Assembly (NCBI RefSeq): GCF_027359375.1
Contig: NZ_CP114779.1
Span: 992,001 to 1,056,000 of the forward strand
Length of the DNA: 64,000 nt
DNA from: Prochlorococcus marinus str. MIT 0919
GTDB lineage: Bacteria; Cyanobacteriota; Cyanobacteriia; PCC-6307; Cyanobiaceae
Reading direction: 5' to 3'
The notes under the pieces were generated by a model. The model was given only the letters and a program-made list of their open reading frames with translations, was not told the DNA's origin and did not search any database. Each line of letters opens with the position of its first letter. The first letter of the stretch is position 1. The translations under genes and the position numbers were made by a program. This document shows, piece by piece, positions 10,120 through 19,520 of the stretch.

Positions 10120-10893
10120 GTGTCGATTAAGCCACTTTTAATTTTTGACTTTGATGGAGTCATTATTGATGGTCTTGTGGAGTACTGGAACAGTGCTCAA
10201 AAAGCGTACTTTCAGATAGTCAAACAGATTGACGAATTAAATGTTAATCAAGAGGTTCCTAATAGTTTTCGTGTATTGCGACCTTGGGTCAAAAATGGTT
10301 GGGAGATGGTCATTTTAGCTGGCGAAATTCTCGACCCTGAAAGCTCCTTAAATACCTTAGGCTCAAAAATATTTGCCCAGGATTATACAAAAAATTGCAC
10401 TCAAGCACTGATAAAAAATAGTTGGTCGCCTGAGCAACTACAAAAAGCGCTTGATAATGTCCGTAAACAAGCTATTAATGACAATCCTCACGAATGGTTA
10501 GCCAGTCACAAAGAATTTCCTTTCGTCGTTCAACGGCTCAAGCAACTACATAATGAAGACACTGATTTTGGCGTTTTAACCACAAAAAGTGCGGAATTCA
10601 CATCTAGTCTTTTAAATCACCTGCATATTTATCCAACACTGCTATACGGCCATGAGTCTGGAGAGAAAGCTGAAATACTCTATGAAATAGTAAAAACTCG
10701 TCCTGTTGCAGGCTTTATTGAAGACCGTAGATCGACTCTAGAAACCATTATAAATACTCCTGGACTCGAGTCTATAGATTGCTATTTAGCCACATGGGGT
10801 TATTTAAAGCCTGCTGATATGAGCAATCTTCCCTCAAAAATTCACTTATTAGAAAAAAAACAATTAATGTCCCCCTTGGCGAACTGGACTTAA
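10120..10893 (+). CDS. HAD-superfamily hydrolase-like protein
   Basis: A 257-residue soluble protein with a haloacid dehalogenase fold. Motif I is LLIFDFDGV, with nucleophile and acid aspartates at about residues 10 and 12. Motif II is GVLTTKS and the motif IV-like segment is GFIEDRR. A large helical cap separates motifs I and II. The start is a GTG 16 bases after tRNA-Gln, and the two may share a transcript. The substrate cannot be told from sequence; phosphatase or phosphoglycolate phosphatase-like activity is the family expectation. Confidence 0.75.
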   Translation: MSIKPLLIFDFDGVIIDGLVEYWNSAQKAYFQIVKQIDELNVNQEVPNSFRVLRPWVKNGWEMVILAGEILDPESSLNTLGSKIFAQDYTKNCTQALIKNSWSPEQLQKALDNVRKQAINDNPHEWLASHKEFPFVVQRLKQLHNEDTDFGVLTTKSAEFTSSLLNHLHIYPTLLYGHESGEKAEILYEIVKTRPVAGFIEDRRSTLETIINTPGLESIDCYLATWGYLKPADMSNLPSKIHLLEKKQLMSPLANWT

Positions 10894-10901
10894 CTCGTTA
10901 G

Positions 10902-10915
10902 GGTACGTCTGTACT
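10902..10915. promoter_or_regulatory. LexA (SOS) box upstream of recA
   Basis: GGTACGTCTGTACT fits the cyanobacterial LexA consensus RGTACNNNDGTWCB at every position and is near-palindromic. It lies about 90 bases in front of the recA ATG, next to a TACTAAT-like -10 region, where repressor binding would block transcription. Confidence 0.75.
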
Positions 10916-11005
10916 AATTAGAGACAATGGAAAGCTATGAGGATGGAATCCTGATTTAGTTCCACACTCGCAGAACTTTTCTCTTCTACTTTTCCACTGA
11001 ACACA

Positions 11006-12145
11006 ATGTCCGCCGTCCCCAAAACAAATCCATCCGCCAACACAGAATCTCGCCAAAGTGAGTCGCGATCAGAGGGAAGAGATAAAGCCCTCAATCTTGT
11101 CTTAGGTCAAATAGAAAGGAATTTTGGGAAAGGCTCAATCATGAGGCTGGGTGATGCCTCCAGAATGCGGGTGGAAACAATTTCGACTGGGGCTCTCACA
11201 CTTGATCTTGCACTGGGAGGTGGATATCCCAAAGGAAGAGTGGTAGAAGTGTATGGACCAGAAAGCTCAGGCAAAACAACTCTGACATTACATGCCATCG
11301 CAGAAGTTCAACGAAATGGTGGAGTAGCAGCCTTTGTTGATGCAGAACATGCCTTGGATCCTGTTTATGCTGCGTCTTTAGGTGTTGATGTGGAAAATCT
11401 CTTGGTGTCACAGCCAGACACTGGTGAGATGGCATTGGAGATTGTCGACCAATTAATCAGATCTGCTGCCGTTGATCTGGTTGTTGTGGATTCAGTAGCT
11501 GCACTAACACCTCGATCGGAAATAGAAGGTGAAATGGGAGACCATGTAGTAGGGAGTCAAGCAAGATTAATGAGCCAGGCCATGAGAAAAATCACTGGCA
11601 ATATTGGAAAATCTGGCTGCACAGTAATCTTCCTGAATCAACTCAGACTAAAAATAGGAGTTACCTATGGAAATCCTGAAACAACTACAGGTGGTAATGC
11701 ACTTAAATTCTATGCGTCAGTAAGGCTAGATATTCGTCGTATTCAAACACTTAAAAGAGGGACAGAAGAATATGGGATCAGAGCAAAAGTCAAAGTAGCT
11801 AAAAATAAAGTCGCCCCTCCTTTTCGTATTGCTGAATTTGATATCTTATTTGGTCGAGGTATTAGCACCATTGGATGTCTCTTAGACTTGGCAGAGGAGA
11901 CTGATGTTGTCACACGTAAGGGTGCTTGGTACAGCTACGAAGGAGACAATATAGGCCAAGGGAGGGATAACACAATTATATGGCTTGAACAAAATACAGC
12001 AGCTAAAGAAAAGATCGAGAAGCTAGTAAAACAAAAATTAACGGAAGGGTCAGAAGTCAGCGCCAATTCTATGAAACCTCTTGCTGCTGCAGCTCGTACA
12101 GGCACTACTCAACCTTCCATGAGTAAGGCTACAAGAGCTGCGTAA
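11006..12145 (+). CDS. recA: Recombinase RecA
   Basis: ATP-dependent strand-exchange protein and LexA co-protease. The 379-residue protein has Walker [10 protein letters not shown] at about residues 84-92, Walker [11 protein letters not shown], the L2 loop region (FLNQLR..., [19 protein letters not shown]) and a long Ala/Ser-rich C-terminal tail as in other picocyanobacteria. The ATG at 11006 starts [16 protein letters not shown] LexA-type operator in its upstream region points to SOS control. Confidence 0.98.
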   Translation: MSAVPKTNPSANTESRQSESRSEGRDKALNLVLGQIERNFGKGSIMRLGDASRMRVETISTGALTLDLALGGGYPKGRVVEVYGPESSGKTTLTLHAIAEVQRNGGVAAFVDAEHALDPVYAASLGVDVENLLVSQPDTGEMALEIVDQLIRSAAVDLVVVDSVAALTPRSEIEGEMGDHVVGSQARLMSQAMRKITGNIGKSGCTVIFLNQLRLKIGVTYGNPETTTGGNALKFYASVRLDIRRIQTLKRGTEEYGIRAKVKVAKNKVAPPFRIAEFDILFGRGISTIGCLLDLAEETDVVTRKGAWYSYEGDNIGQGRDNTIIWLEQNTAAKEKIEKLVKQKLTEGSEVSANSMKPLAAAARTGTTQPSMSKATRAA

Positions 12146-12195
12146 AAGCCTATGAATCCACGCTCTTAAGCGAAGGAAATAATAAAAGCTGCTTA

Positions 12196-12432
12196 TTAAT
12201 GCAAGTCAGCCGGAATCCACCAACCAAAAGCAGGGCCAATAACACGAACTATGACCCAAACTAAAACCAACGCCCCAATTCCAACCCAACCTCCTCGAAT
12301 CGTTAAATCGATAAATTGATTCCTTTGCTTATCGGTAACTGGTAACCAAGAAAAGATTTTCTGTGAATCATTATTCTTTTTCTTAGGCCTAGGTGGTAGA
12401 CCCTGTGCAGTTCTTCTGCGTGCTTCTCCCAT
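12196..12432 (-). CDS. DUF2839 small membrane protein
   Basis: A 78-residue protein of the cyanobacterial DUF2839 family, function unknown. The N-terminus MGEARRRTAQGLPPRPKK is basic and probably cytoplasmic or stromal. A single hydrophobic helix (GGWVGIGALVLVWVIVRVIG, about residues 48-67) is followed by a short tail with WWIP. It is convergent with recA and 34 bases downstream of the helicase-like gene on the same strand. Confidence 0.75.
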   Translation of the reverse strand: MGEARRRTAQGLPPRPKKKNNDSQKIFSWLPVTDKQRNQFIDLTIRGGWVGIGALVLVWVIVRVIGPAFGWWIPADLH

Positions 12433-12466
12433 AGGTCCTCATTGTTTTTTAGTAAGGATAAGATAC

Positions 12467-13924
12467 CTAATCAGGCAATAAACGTTCCAATGGCGTCCAA
12501 GGCTCAAGCACTTTGAAAATCCTTTCCCCCCAACTCCTAGATCGAATACGTCCATCAAGAATAGCTAAACGTCCTTGGCACTTTCTAATTGGAAGAACTA
12601 ATTGTGGGAAGAAGTTTAATAATTCTGGCAAAAGTAAATCTCTAAACCAATCTTGACCTCGCTGTTTATGAGCCTCAACCCTTGCAGCTATCAAAGGGAT
12701 CTCCAAACTAGGAATTGGTAAAAGGCCAATAATTAACTGGTCAGGTGCAGGGAGTTGTTCTTGATAAGTTAACCACCACGAAGCATGGCAACAAATAACC
12801 CCGTTAGATTCTGGAGCAGTTGATTCTAAAATGACTCGTTTGCCAAATTCAGCAGCAAGCTCAGTAGTTAATTGTCTAAGCAAAAATTTATCATCTAACA
12901 AAATTATTGTTAATCCTTGGCGACCAAGAATTAACCGGCGACATTGATCTAAAAGGTATTCTGCAAAATATTCTGTGTTAGGCAAGGGCTGTCTTCTAGG
13001 TGCAAATACTTGTAGGGGTTCATGATGCTGAATGCTTGGCCCTCCGAGTTTGACCGCGACATCAAAAGGACCAAATAACGATCTAAATTGATTCTCGAGC
13101 AAATCATGCTGATTAAACCCACTTAGCATGATGTAAGAAGTTTCTTGAAAAAATTTCTTTAAATCTTCCAAGGGCTCAAGTGGTTGAAAATGCCAATACC
13201 AATCAAGTAATTTATGGTCCAACTCTGCCCAACTTGCCCACCCTTTCTTAGTAGCTTTAAGTACATCTGGCCAAGGAGTCGGTGAATCACCCAAAACACC
13301 TAAAAGGTCACTCAGTGCAAAAAAATCATTGAAGTCTGTCCGCACTGTTCCATCAATAGCAGTAACCATTGTAAAAAGTCTCTTGCTTAAGCGCTCATAA
13401 ACTTCAATAAGAGCAGAAGATGCTGCAGGGTAAGCTCTACGGAGGGTATCCCAATCACTAGAAGAAACCTTTATAGACATAACTTCTCTTAAGCGACTAC
13501 TAAAAAATTCGATTTCAGGAATAATTAATTGCTTAGCTTTTAAATGATCATTCTGGTAAGCCTCAAAAAAAGAACGGTGATCTAGCAACCAAAGCTGGCT
13601 ATCAGTAGGGGGCGTCGCGCTCTCCCAAATAGACAAATTTAAACCTTCTCGCTGCAATCTAGGTAACTCAAAATTCAGGAGACGTAGACGTTGCCTTTCA
13701 GTAAGAACTAAAACAATTCCTTTACTATTCAAACAAAGTGGAACTAGAACTCCTAGCCATGAATTTTCTAATTCTCCTATCTGAAGTTGGATATAAGATT
13801 TATCCTTTCTCCGTAAACTTCTGCCAATTAACCTACTTAAGGTTAAATTGTGAGGCCAATCAAAAGAATCCTTCTGAAAAAGATTTTTTAAATGATTGTG
13901 GGCATAAGCTTCCATCATATACAA
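12467..13924 (-). CDS. DinG-like helicase-related protein, probably without ATPase activity
   Basis: A 485-residue protein related to DinG/XPD-type superfamily 2 helicases in its C-terminal half. The last 70 residues (QLVLPIRKCQGRLAILDGRI ... FKVLEPW) resemble the motif VI region, where active enzymes have QGxGRLIR and an aspartate-rich turn. I find no Walker A GKT/GKS. A weak DEAH-like LLDHRSF is at about residue 110-120. It probably evolved from a helicase but may not hydrolyse ATP. It is divergent from tyrA. The ATG used is the first of MYMMEAYAHN; MMEAY would also be possible. Confidence 0.6.
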   Translation of the reverse strand: MYMMEAYAHNHLKNLFQKDSFDWPHNLTLSRLIGRSLRRKDKSYIQLQIGELENSWLGVLVPLCLNSKGIVLVLTERQRLRLLNFELPRLQREGLNLSIWESATPPTDSQLWLLDHRSFFEAYQNDHLKAKQLIIPEIEFFSSRLREVMSIKVSSSDWDTLRRAYPAASSALIEVYERLSKRLFTMVTAIDGTVRTDFNDFFALSDLLGVLGDSPTPWPDVLKATKKGWASWAELDHKLLDWYWHFQPLEPLEDLKKFFQETSYIMLSGFNQHDLLENQFRSLFGPFDVAVKLGGPSIQHHEPLQVFAPRRQPLPNTEYFAEYLLDQCRRLILGRQGLTIILLDDKFLLRQLTTELAAEFGKRVILESTAPESNGVICCHASWWLTYQEQLPAPDQLIIGLLPIPSLEIPLIAARVEAHKQRGQDWFRDLLLPELLNFFPQLVLPIRKCQGRLAILDGRIRSRSWGERIFKVLEPWTPLERLLPD

Positions 13925-14001
13925 AGCCTACTCATCAAAAACTTTTAGGTATATATTGACCAAAGGATCAAAATGTAGGTAAACATCCTTTTTCAAGGTT
14001 A

Positions 14002-14871
14002 ATGAAGTCTAATTCTAAGGGTTTAAATCAAATTGGTATAGTTGGTCTTGGCCTAATTGGTGGTTCAATAGGCTTAGATCTTCAAGCACAAGGGTATAAA
14101 GTTTGTGGCCTCGTGAATCGAGAATTAACAGTTAAAAAAGCTCAATCACGCAATCTTGCTCAAGTAATTGATACAGATCCCAAAATCCTTGCAAATTGTT
14201 CAATTATAATTTTAGCTCTACCTTTATCAGAAATTCTGAATCCATCAAGAGAACTATTAAACCATCTACCTATCAATGCTGTAATTACTGATGTTGGCTC
14301 AGTCAAAGTACCTGTAATAAAAACATGGACCAATTTACATCCACAATTTGTCGCTAGTCACCCAATGGCAGGAACCCATAAAAGTGGGGTAGAGGCTGGT
14401 CAACATAACCTTTTTAGAAATCGTCCTTGGGTTGCAACACCTACTAGAAGTACAAATTCTGAAGCAATCGAAATGGTCAAAAAGCTAGCGCAAGCATTGG
14501 GGAGTAAATGGATTATTGCTGATCCATACAATCATGATAAAGCAGTAGCATTAATTTCTCATTTACCAGTAATAGTAAGTGCCGCTTTACTCAATACAGC
14601 CACAGAAGACAACGACAATTTGTGGTATCTAGAACTTGCAAGAAAACTTGCATCTAGTGGTTTTAGTGATACGACCAGAGTTGGTGGTGGCAACCCTAAG
14701 CTTGGTGTCGATATGGCCTCTAACAATAGTCATTCAATACTTGAATTGTTGGACTTATACCAAGTTTCACTTGAAAACTTAAAGGAAATGATCGCGTCTA
14801 AGAAATGGGAAGAACTAAACAATGTATTGGACAAAGCTGCTAAAACCCGTTCTCAGTTCATTAACAACTAA
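14002..14871 (+). CDS. tyrA: Prephenate/arogenate dehydrogenase
   Basis: Oxidative decarboxylation step of tyrosine synthesis; the cyanobacterial enzymes usually prefer arogenate and NADP. The 289-residue protein has the dinucleotide fold GIVGLGLIGGSIG at about residues 12-24, ILALPLSEIL, the catalytic HPMAGTHKSGVEAG segment and a helical C-terminal dimerisation domain (SHLPVIVSAAL). It has no ACT domain, so no built-in tyrosine regulation is visible. It is convergent with the carotenoid desaturase-like gene, eight bases apart. Confidence 0.92.
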   Translation: MKSNSKGLNQIGIVGLGLIGGSIGLDLQAQGYKVCGLVNRELTVKKAQSRNLAQVIDTDPKILANCSIIILALPLSEILNPSRELLNHLPINAVITDVGSVKVPVIKTWTNLHPQFVASHPMAGTHKSGVEAGQHNLFRNRPWVATPTRSTNSEAIEMVKKLAQALGSKWIIADPYNHDKAVALISHLPVIVSAALLNTATEDNDNLWYLELARKLASSGFSDTTRVGGGNPKLGVDMASNNSHSILELLDLYQVSLENLKEMIASKKWEELNNVLDKAAKTRSQFINN

Positions 14872-14879
14872 CTATCCCT

Positions 14880-16391
14880 TTATTGGGGAACTATTAAATT
14901 TCCACCTCTACTAGCCAATAATTGCCGGCAAGCCATTAGTGCCGATTGTGTAACACCAGCAGTACCTTCCCCTGGATAGATAGAATCTCCACATAGCCAT
15001 AAACCGTTTAGTTGAGATCTACTTGGCAAGCCAAAAGGGCCAAAAGAATCCAAATTCTGCCCTAAACCACCGACAATACCCTCAGGACGACCTGTCCACT
15101 TAGCAAAGCTTCTTGGGGTGGCAAGTTCTTTATGCAACCATTTGTCAGGTGAAATATTTAAAGAAGAGTTTAGTAACCTGAGAATTTGTGTTAAAAATAA
15201 TTCTTTTTTGTAGAGATAAGCATTTTCGTCCAGACCATTCCATAAAGAAACCTTAGTAAAGGCACTAGCAATAAAGGTTGCCTCACCTATAGGTGCTCTT
15301 CCATCGCCATCCAAGCTTATTGAACAAAATAATGAGCCAATTTCTGAAGAATATATTTGCAGATGGTTAGCACAAATTTCTTGTAGATGTTCTCGTGCGA
15401 TTGCTCCGTAAAAGACCATTGCACCAGTTGGTTTAGGTAATTGCTCTAATCGTTGAAGATAGCGCTTTGGAATACTTGTATGATTTTTGATTAATTGCAA
15501 AAGGGATTGAGGGGGAAGACTAAATACCACATCCTTTGCAGTTAATTGCACTGTAGATCCAGTGTGATCTATAACATCAACTATCCAAGGTTGACTCTCC
15601 GTAGCAGGGATTAAACCTACAACCTTATGTTTTAAACGCAATTGTCCGCCATCACGCAGTAAGCAAGCTTCCAACGCATCACTGAGCTTTTGCATAGAGC
15701 CTTGTAGATGCCATAACCCAAGAGGAGCCTGTGCCATCTGTAATACAGTTGCGCCATATAACGCCGCTGTGCGCTCAGATGTTTCCTGGGAGTAAAGCTG
15801 AAGTTGCAGATCAAGAAATTTTTTCAGTCTGTAATCCTTGTGACATGAACACAACCAAAGAAGATCAGCTACTGATAGTCCAATAACTAAACCAGACAAA
15901 AGTGTAGTGAACCTCAATGCCTTTAAAGACTCTTTGATGTCCCATGCATTGGCTATAGGTAATACAGCATCTTGTTTAGCAAAATCCCAATTGCTTTGAT
16001 GCAAAAAACTACATAACGACCAAAACTTCTCACTTCCTGGAAATTGTTTTTTACGTTCTTCTTTCCACTTGAGAGGTTGATGCCACAAATAAATAGGCGT
16101 GGTCCCATCTCCAAGATCCACTAAACAACCTGGGTCTAAAATCTCTCCGTAAGGTAGTGGATATTTAAGATGACGAAAAACTCTTTCATGTATACCACCT
16201 TCTTCGAGACCAGCCACTTGAGTAGCCCCTACATCAAAAACATACTTTCCCCTTTTAAAAGTTCCAGCACAGCCTCCTGTCTGAAAATGTGATTCTAAAA
16301 GAATGACATCGATACCTTCAGACGCTAGTAATGCAGACGCAGTTAACCCTGCAATTCCTCCTCCAATAACTATTACTTGCTCATTCGTCAT
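14880..16391 (-). CDS. crtD: CrtD-like carotenoid 3',4'-desaturase / phytoene dehydrogenase family
   Basis: FAD-dependent amine-oxidase-fold protein of the carotenoid desaturase/isomerase group, 503 residues, probably membrane-associated. The N-terminal dinucleotide motif is VIVIGGGIAGLTASALLASEG, followed by GGCAGTFKRG. The C-terminal FAD signature is LWLCGDSIYPGEGTAGVTQS. It most resembles cyanobacterial CrtD (C-3',4' desaturase) rather than CrtH isomerase, but the exact substrate cannot be read from sequence; the symbol is tentative. Confidence 0.7.
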   Translation of the reverse strand: MTNEQVIVIGGGIAGLTASALLASEGIDVILLESHFQTGGCAGTFKRGKYVFDVGATQVAGLEEGGIHERVFRHLKYPLPYGEILDPGCLVDLGDGTTPIYLWHQPLKWKEERKKQFPGSEKFWSLCSFLHQSNWDFAKQDAVLPIANAWDIKESLKALRFTTLLSGLVIGLSVADLLWLCSCHKDYRLKKFLDLQLQLYSQETSERTAALYGATVLQMAQAPLGLWHLQGSMQKLSDALEACLLRDGGQLRLKHKVVGLIPATESQPWIVDVIDHTGSTVQLTAKDVVFSLPPQSLLQLIKNHTSIPKRYLQRLEQLPKPTGAMVFYGAIAREHLQEICANHLQIYSSEIGSLFCSISLDGDGRAPIGEATFIASAFTKVSLWNGLDENAYLYKKELFLTQILRLLNSSLNISPDKWLHKELATPRSFAKWTGRPEGIVGGLGQNLDSFGPFGLPSRSQLNGLWLCGDSIYPGEGTAGVTQSALMACRQLLASRGGNLIVPQ

Positions 16392-16423
16392 AATCTCATC
16401 TTGGGGTTCTTAATAAAAACATC

Positions 16424-17326
16424 ATGGAAACCTTTCTGATAGAACAAATAAATGGAAGTAATGGACCACTAGCAGGGTCTACGATAAAAAATACTACCTC
16501 TATAAAAGGAGGGTGTGTACATGATGCGTGGTGTCTGGAATTGAACGATGGAGAAAAGGTATTTGCCAAAACCAGTTCTCTTAAGAACTTTCAAATGCTC
16601 AAAGTCGAATCAGATGGACTAAAAGCATTGAACGAATACGCAAATAAAAACGTTCTTTATATTCCAAAACCTTTAATGGTCCAAAAATTAGAGACGCATT
16701 CAATTTTATTAATGCCTTGGATTAAATTCGCAAGAGGTGACGAATTAAAGCTTGGCGAAGGGCTTGCATTACTCCACAAAACCTCGGCAACAAAAGGGCA
16801 AGAATTTTTTGGATGGAGTGAAGATGGCTTTATAGGATTAGGTTCACAACTTAAAGGTTGGAAGAAACAATGGGGGGAATGTTTTACTGATCTACGGTTA
16901 AAACCACAAATTCAAATAGCTCAAAAATGGGGGTTAGATATCAATCTCAATAAACTAGATAAATTTCTTTCACAAATACGCTCTCTTTTAGACGAGCATG
17001 AACCAAGTCCATCTCTAGTGCATGGAGATCTATGGAAAGGTAATGCAGGTATAGACGAAAAAGGTTGCGGAATAATATTTGATCCAGCTGTTTGGTGGGC
17101 CGATAGAGAAGTTGATATTGCCATGACATTATTATTTGGTGGTTTCTCTAAAAATTTCTATGCTGGCTATCAAAAAATATGGCCCTTAGAAGAGAAGTGG
17201 GAGACAAGGGTAGATATTTATAACTTCTACCATCTACTAAACCACGCAAATATTTTCGGTGGATCGTACAAGTCACAATGCTATGAAGCTATCAAAAAAA
17301 TATATAAAGTATTAAACACTGAATAA
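16424..17326 (+). CDS. Fructosamine-3-kinase-like protein
   Basis: A 300-residue aminoglycoside phosphotransferase-fold kinase of the fructosamine/ketosamine kinase family, expected to phosphorylate sugar adducts on protein lysines so that they come off (deglycation). The catalytic loop is VHGDLWKGNAG (about 199-209), followed by the metal-binding DPAVWWADREVDIAM. KTSSLKNFQML carries the ATP-contacting lysine. It is divergent from the desaturase gene with a 32-base gap. Confidence 0.85.
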   Translation: METFLIEQINGSNGPLAGSTIKNTTSIKGGCVHDAWCLELNDGEKVFAKTSSLKNFQMLKVESDGLKALNEYANKNVLYIPKPLMVQKLETHSILLMPWIKFARGDELKLGEGLALLHKTSATKGQEFFGWSEDGFIGLGSQLKGWKKQWGECFTDLRLKPQIQIAQKWGLDINLNKLDKFLSQIRSLLDEHEPSPSLVHGDLWKGNAGIDEKGCGIIFDPAVWWADREVDIAMTLLFGGFSKNFYAGYQKIWPLEEKWETRVDIYNFYHLLNHANIFGGSYKSQCYEAIKKIYKVLNTE

Positions 17327-17338
17327 TTTATATCGAAC

Positions 17339-17704
17339 TTACCCTAGGTATTCCTTTCTAAGATTTTGAACTTTATCTACCACAGCTGTGCGTTTATCAC
17401 TAGTTGTAAGATTCTGCCAACTCCATTGACCAACTACTACAACTCCCAACAATTCCAATAACCCTGGCAAAATCGGGAAAAAGTTAATTGTGTCAATTAC
17501 AACTTTGATGATGATTTGAGCAACTATGACTACAGCAATAATCCCTGCTGCTTTGCCATACTTACCCATTTGAGACCAATCCACTTTGCCGAGAATTTCA
17601 TTGGCCTTACCCATCGCATCACCAGCTCTTTCTGAAATGGTTGGCCCAGCAGAGGGCATGCTTGGGGTTGAGTCTTGATTGGACTCAGGAATAGCATCAC
17701 TCAT
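17339..17704 (-). CDS. CAAD-domain membrane protein
   Basis: A 121-residue protein with the CAAD domain, first found appended to cyanobacterial aminoacyl-tRNA synthetases and also present in stand-alone thylakoid proteins (CURT1 family). The Pro/Ser-rich N-terminus is followed by an amphipathic stretch and two membrane helices (GIIAVVIVAQIIIKVVIDTI and LPGLLELLGVVVVGQWSW), then a charged C-terminal helix. By analogy it may shape or anchor to thylakoid membranes. It is convergent with the kinase gene. Confidence 0.8.
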   Translation of the reverse strand: MSDAIPESNQDSTPSMPSAGPTISERAGDAMGKANEILGKVDWSQMGKYGKAAGIIAVVIVAQIIIKVVIDTINFFPILPGLLELLGVVVVGQWSWQNLTTSDKRTAVVDKVQNLRKEYLG

Positions 17705-17784
17705 CTATAAAAACCTGCAATAAAATAAATTTGTGCAAACTTTAACTAAAGAATCTTTTTAATGCCAACATCTAAATAGAGATA

Positions 17785-18336
17785 ATGCCGAACCCTGATA
17801 GAGAAAATTCCGTACAACACTCAATAAAAATGAACCAGCCAACAATTATTCGGTTCAAATCAAAGTGTGATGAAGCACTCAGGAAAAATATTTTGGCTCC
17901 TGCACCTGAAGAAGGATGTGCTTTGTTAATTGGAACTAAAGCAAACGGAAAAACTCTGACAAACGAATTGATATGGGAGGTAAGTGTAATTTGGCCTTGT
18001 TGCAATGTTTGGGAATGCAACATGCAAAACTTCCATAAAAATCAATGCCAAAAGAATATCGGGCAAGAAAAAGCTTCGAGAATTAATCGTTTTGCAATTG
18101 ATCCAAGAGAACAACTTCGTGCACAAAAATGGGCTCGAAATGAGAAACTATCAATATTGGGTAGTGCTCATTCACACCCTTCTTCTTCAGCAATCCCATC
18201 AAAACTTGATCTATCTATGAATTATTCAACGGGGTTGATGACGATCATTAATGGACTAGGTGAAATTCGTGCTTGGTGGGTCAATAATCAAACAAAGAAA
18301 ACCTTAACTGAAATTAAAATTCAATTTCACTCTTAG
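17785..18336 (+). CDS. JAMM/MPN+ metallopeptidase (JAB1/Mov34-like, Mec+ type)
   Basis: A 183-residue zinc peptidase of the JAMM family. The full motif is present: a glutamate in EEGCALLIG (about residue 49-50) and HSHP-x6-S-x2-D at HSHPSSSAIPSKLD (about 131-144). A later ATG (MNQPTIIRFK, 17830) is an alternative start. The neighbour 24 bases downstream encodes a MoeZ-type E1 with rhodanese. In actinobacteria such a pair processes the sulfur carrier CysO, so this enzyme probably trims a ubiquitin-like sulfur carrier or its adduct. Confidence 0.88.
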   Translation: MPNPDRENSVQHSIKMNQPTIIRFKSKCDEALRKNILAPAPEEGCALLIGTKANGKTLTNELIWEVSVIWPCCNVWECNMQNFHKNQCQKNIGQEKASRINRFAIDPREQLRAQKWARNEKLSILGSAHSHPSSSAIPSKLDLSMNYSTGLMTIINGLGEIRAWWVNNQTKKTLTEIKIQFHS

Positions 18337-18359
18337 TCAAATTTAACAACCATCTTTCT

Positions 18360-19505
18360 ATGTCAATACAACCTATAAAAAATACTAATTGTACATTATC
18401 TTCTCAAGAATTAAAGCGTTATTCCAGACATTTATCCTTACCTGAAATTGGAGTTAATGGTCAAGAGAAATTAAAAAATAGTTCTGTACTTTGCATAGGT
18501 TGTGGAGGGCTTGGGTCGCCTCTATTGGTTTATCTTGCAGCAGCTGGAATTGGCAGAATCGGAATTATTGATCCTGACCTTGTAGAAGAATCAAACTTAC
18601 AAAGACAAATTATTCATAAAACCGAATCAATTGGCAAAGCAAAAGTTAACTCTGCAAGATCAAGTATAAAAGCACTAAATCCTTTCTGTAGTGTAGAAAC
18701 CTTTCAAGCATGTCTTACTAAGAGTAATGCTTTAGAAATTATCAAACAATTTGATATAATATGTGATTGTAGTGATAACTTCCCAAGCAGGTATTTAATC
18801 AATGATTCGTGTGTAATTCTAGAAAAGCCTCATATATATGGAGCAATTTCCAAGTTTGAAGGACAAGCATCTGTATTTAATATAGATCAGGATAGTCCGA
18901 ACTTTAGAGATTTAGTACCAACTCCACCGCCTATGAATCTTTTACCATCTTGTAGTGAGGCTGGTGTTATGGGAATACTTCCTGGGATAATTGGTATCAT
19001 TCAGGCCACAGAAACAATTAAGATTATTACTGGCATAGGGACTTCATTAAGTGGCAGACTTCTAGTCTTTAATGCACTCGATATGAAATTTAAAGAATTA
19101 AACCTTAAAAAAGAATCTAATAGAGAAAAGATAAAAAATTTAATTGATTATGAAACATTCTGCTCTGAAAAAATGCCAGATTTCAAAGCAATTAATATAT
19201 CACCCAAAAAGCTAAATGATTTAATGGAAAAAGATCCAGAAAATACTATTTTATTGGATGTAAGGAATGAAGAAGAATATTTAATTAACTCAATTCCAGG
19301 TTCGATTTTAATACCCCTAGTTAATATCCAAAATGGTGATGCTATTAAAAGAATTGAGGAGCTGAGTAAGAATAAGATTTTATATATACATTGTAAGACT
19401 GGTCAAAGATCATTAGAAGCAATTTATATCTTGCAGAAATATGGAATTAAAGCGATTAATATCGAAGGAGGAATAAATTCGTGGAACCAAATTAAATATT
19501 TGTAA
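18360..19505 (+). CDS. moeB: MoeZ/MoeB-type adenylyltransferase-sulfurtransferase (ThiF + rhodanese)
   Basis: A 381-residue E1-like protein. The ThiF domain (about 15-245) has ATP-binding GCGGLGSP, conserved SNLQRQI, the DCSDNF aspartate and catalytic PSCSEAGV. The C-terminal rhodanese domain (about 270-381) has active loop HCKTGQRS with its cysteine. The zinc-binding cysteine pairs of E. coli MoeB are replaced (NFRDLVP instead of C-x-x-C), as in MoeZ proteins. It should adenylate and thiolate the C-terminal glycine of a sulfur carrier such as MoaD, ThiS or CysO-like protein. No carrier gene is nearby. Confidence 0.88.
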   Translation: MSIQPIKNTNCTLSSQELKRYSRHLSLPEIGVNGQEKLKNSSVLCIGCGGLGSPLLVYLAAAGIGRIGIIDPDLVEESNLQRQIIHKTESIGKAKVNSARSSIKALNPFCSVETFQACLTKSNALEIIKQFDIICDCSDNFPSRYLINDSCVILEKPHIYGAISKFEGQASVFNIDQDSPNFRDLVPTPPPMNLLPSCSEAGVMGILPGIIGIIQATETIKIITGIGTSLSGRLLVFNALDMKFKELNLKKESNREKIKNLIDYETFCSEKMPDFKAINISPKKLNDLMEKDPENTILLDVRNEEEYLINSIPGSILIPLVNIQNGDAIKRIEELSKNKILYIHCKTGQRSLEAIYILQKYGIKAINIEGGINSWNQIKYL

Positions 19506-19520
19506 AACGCTTTAAGCAAC

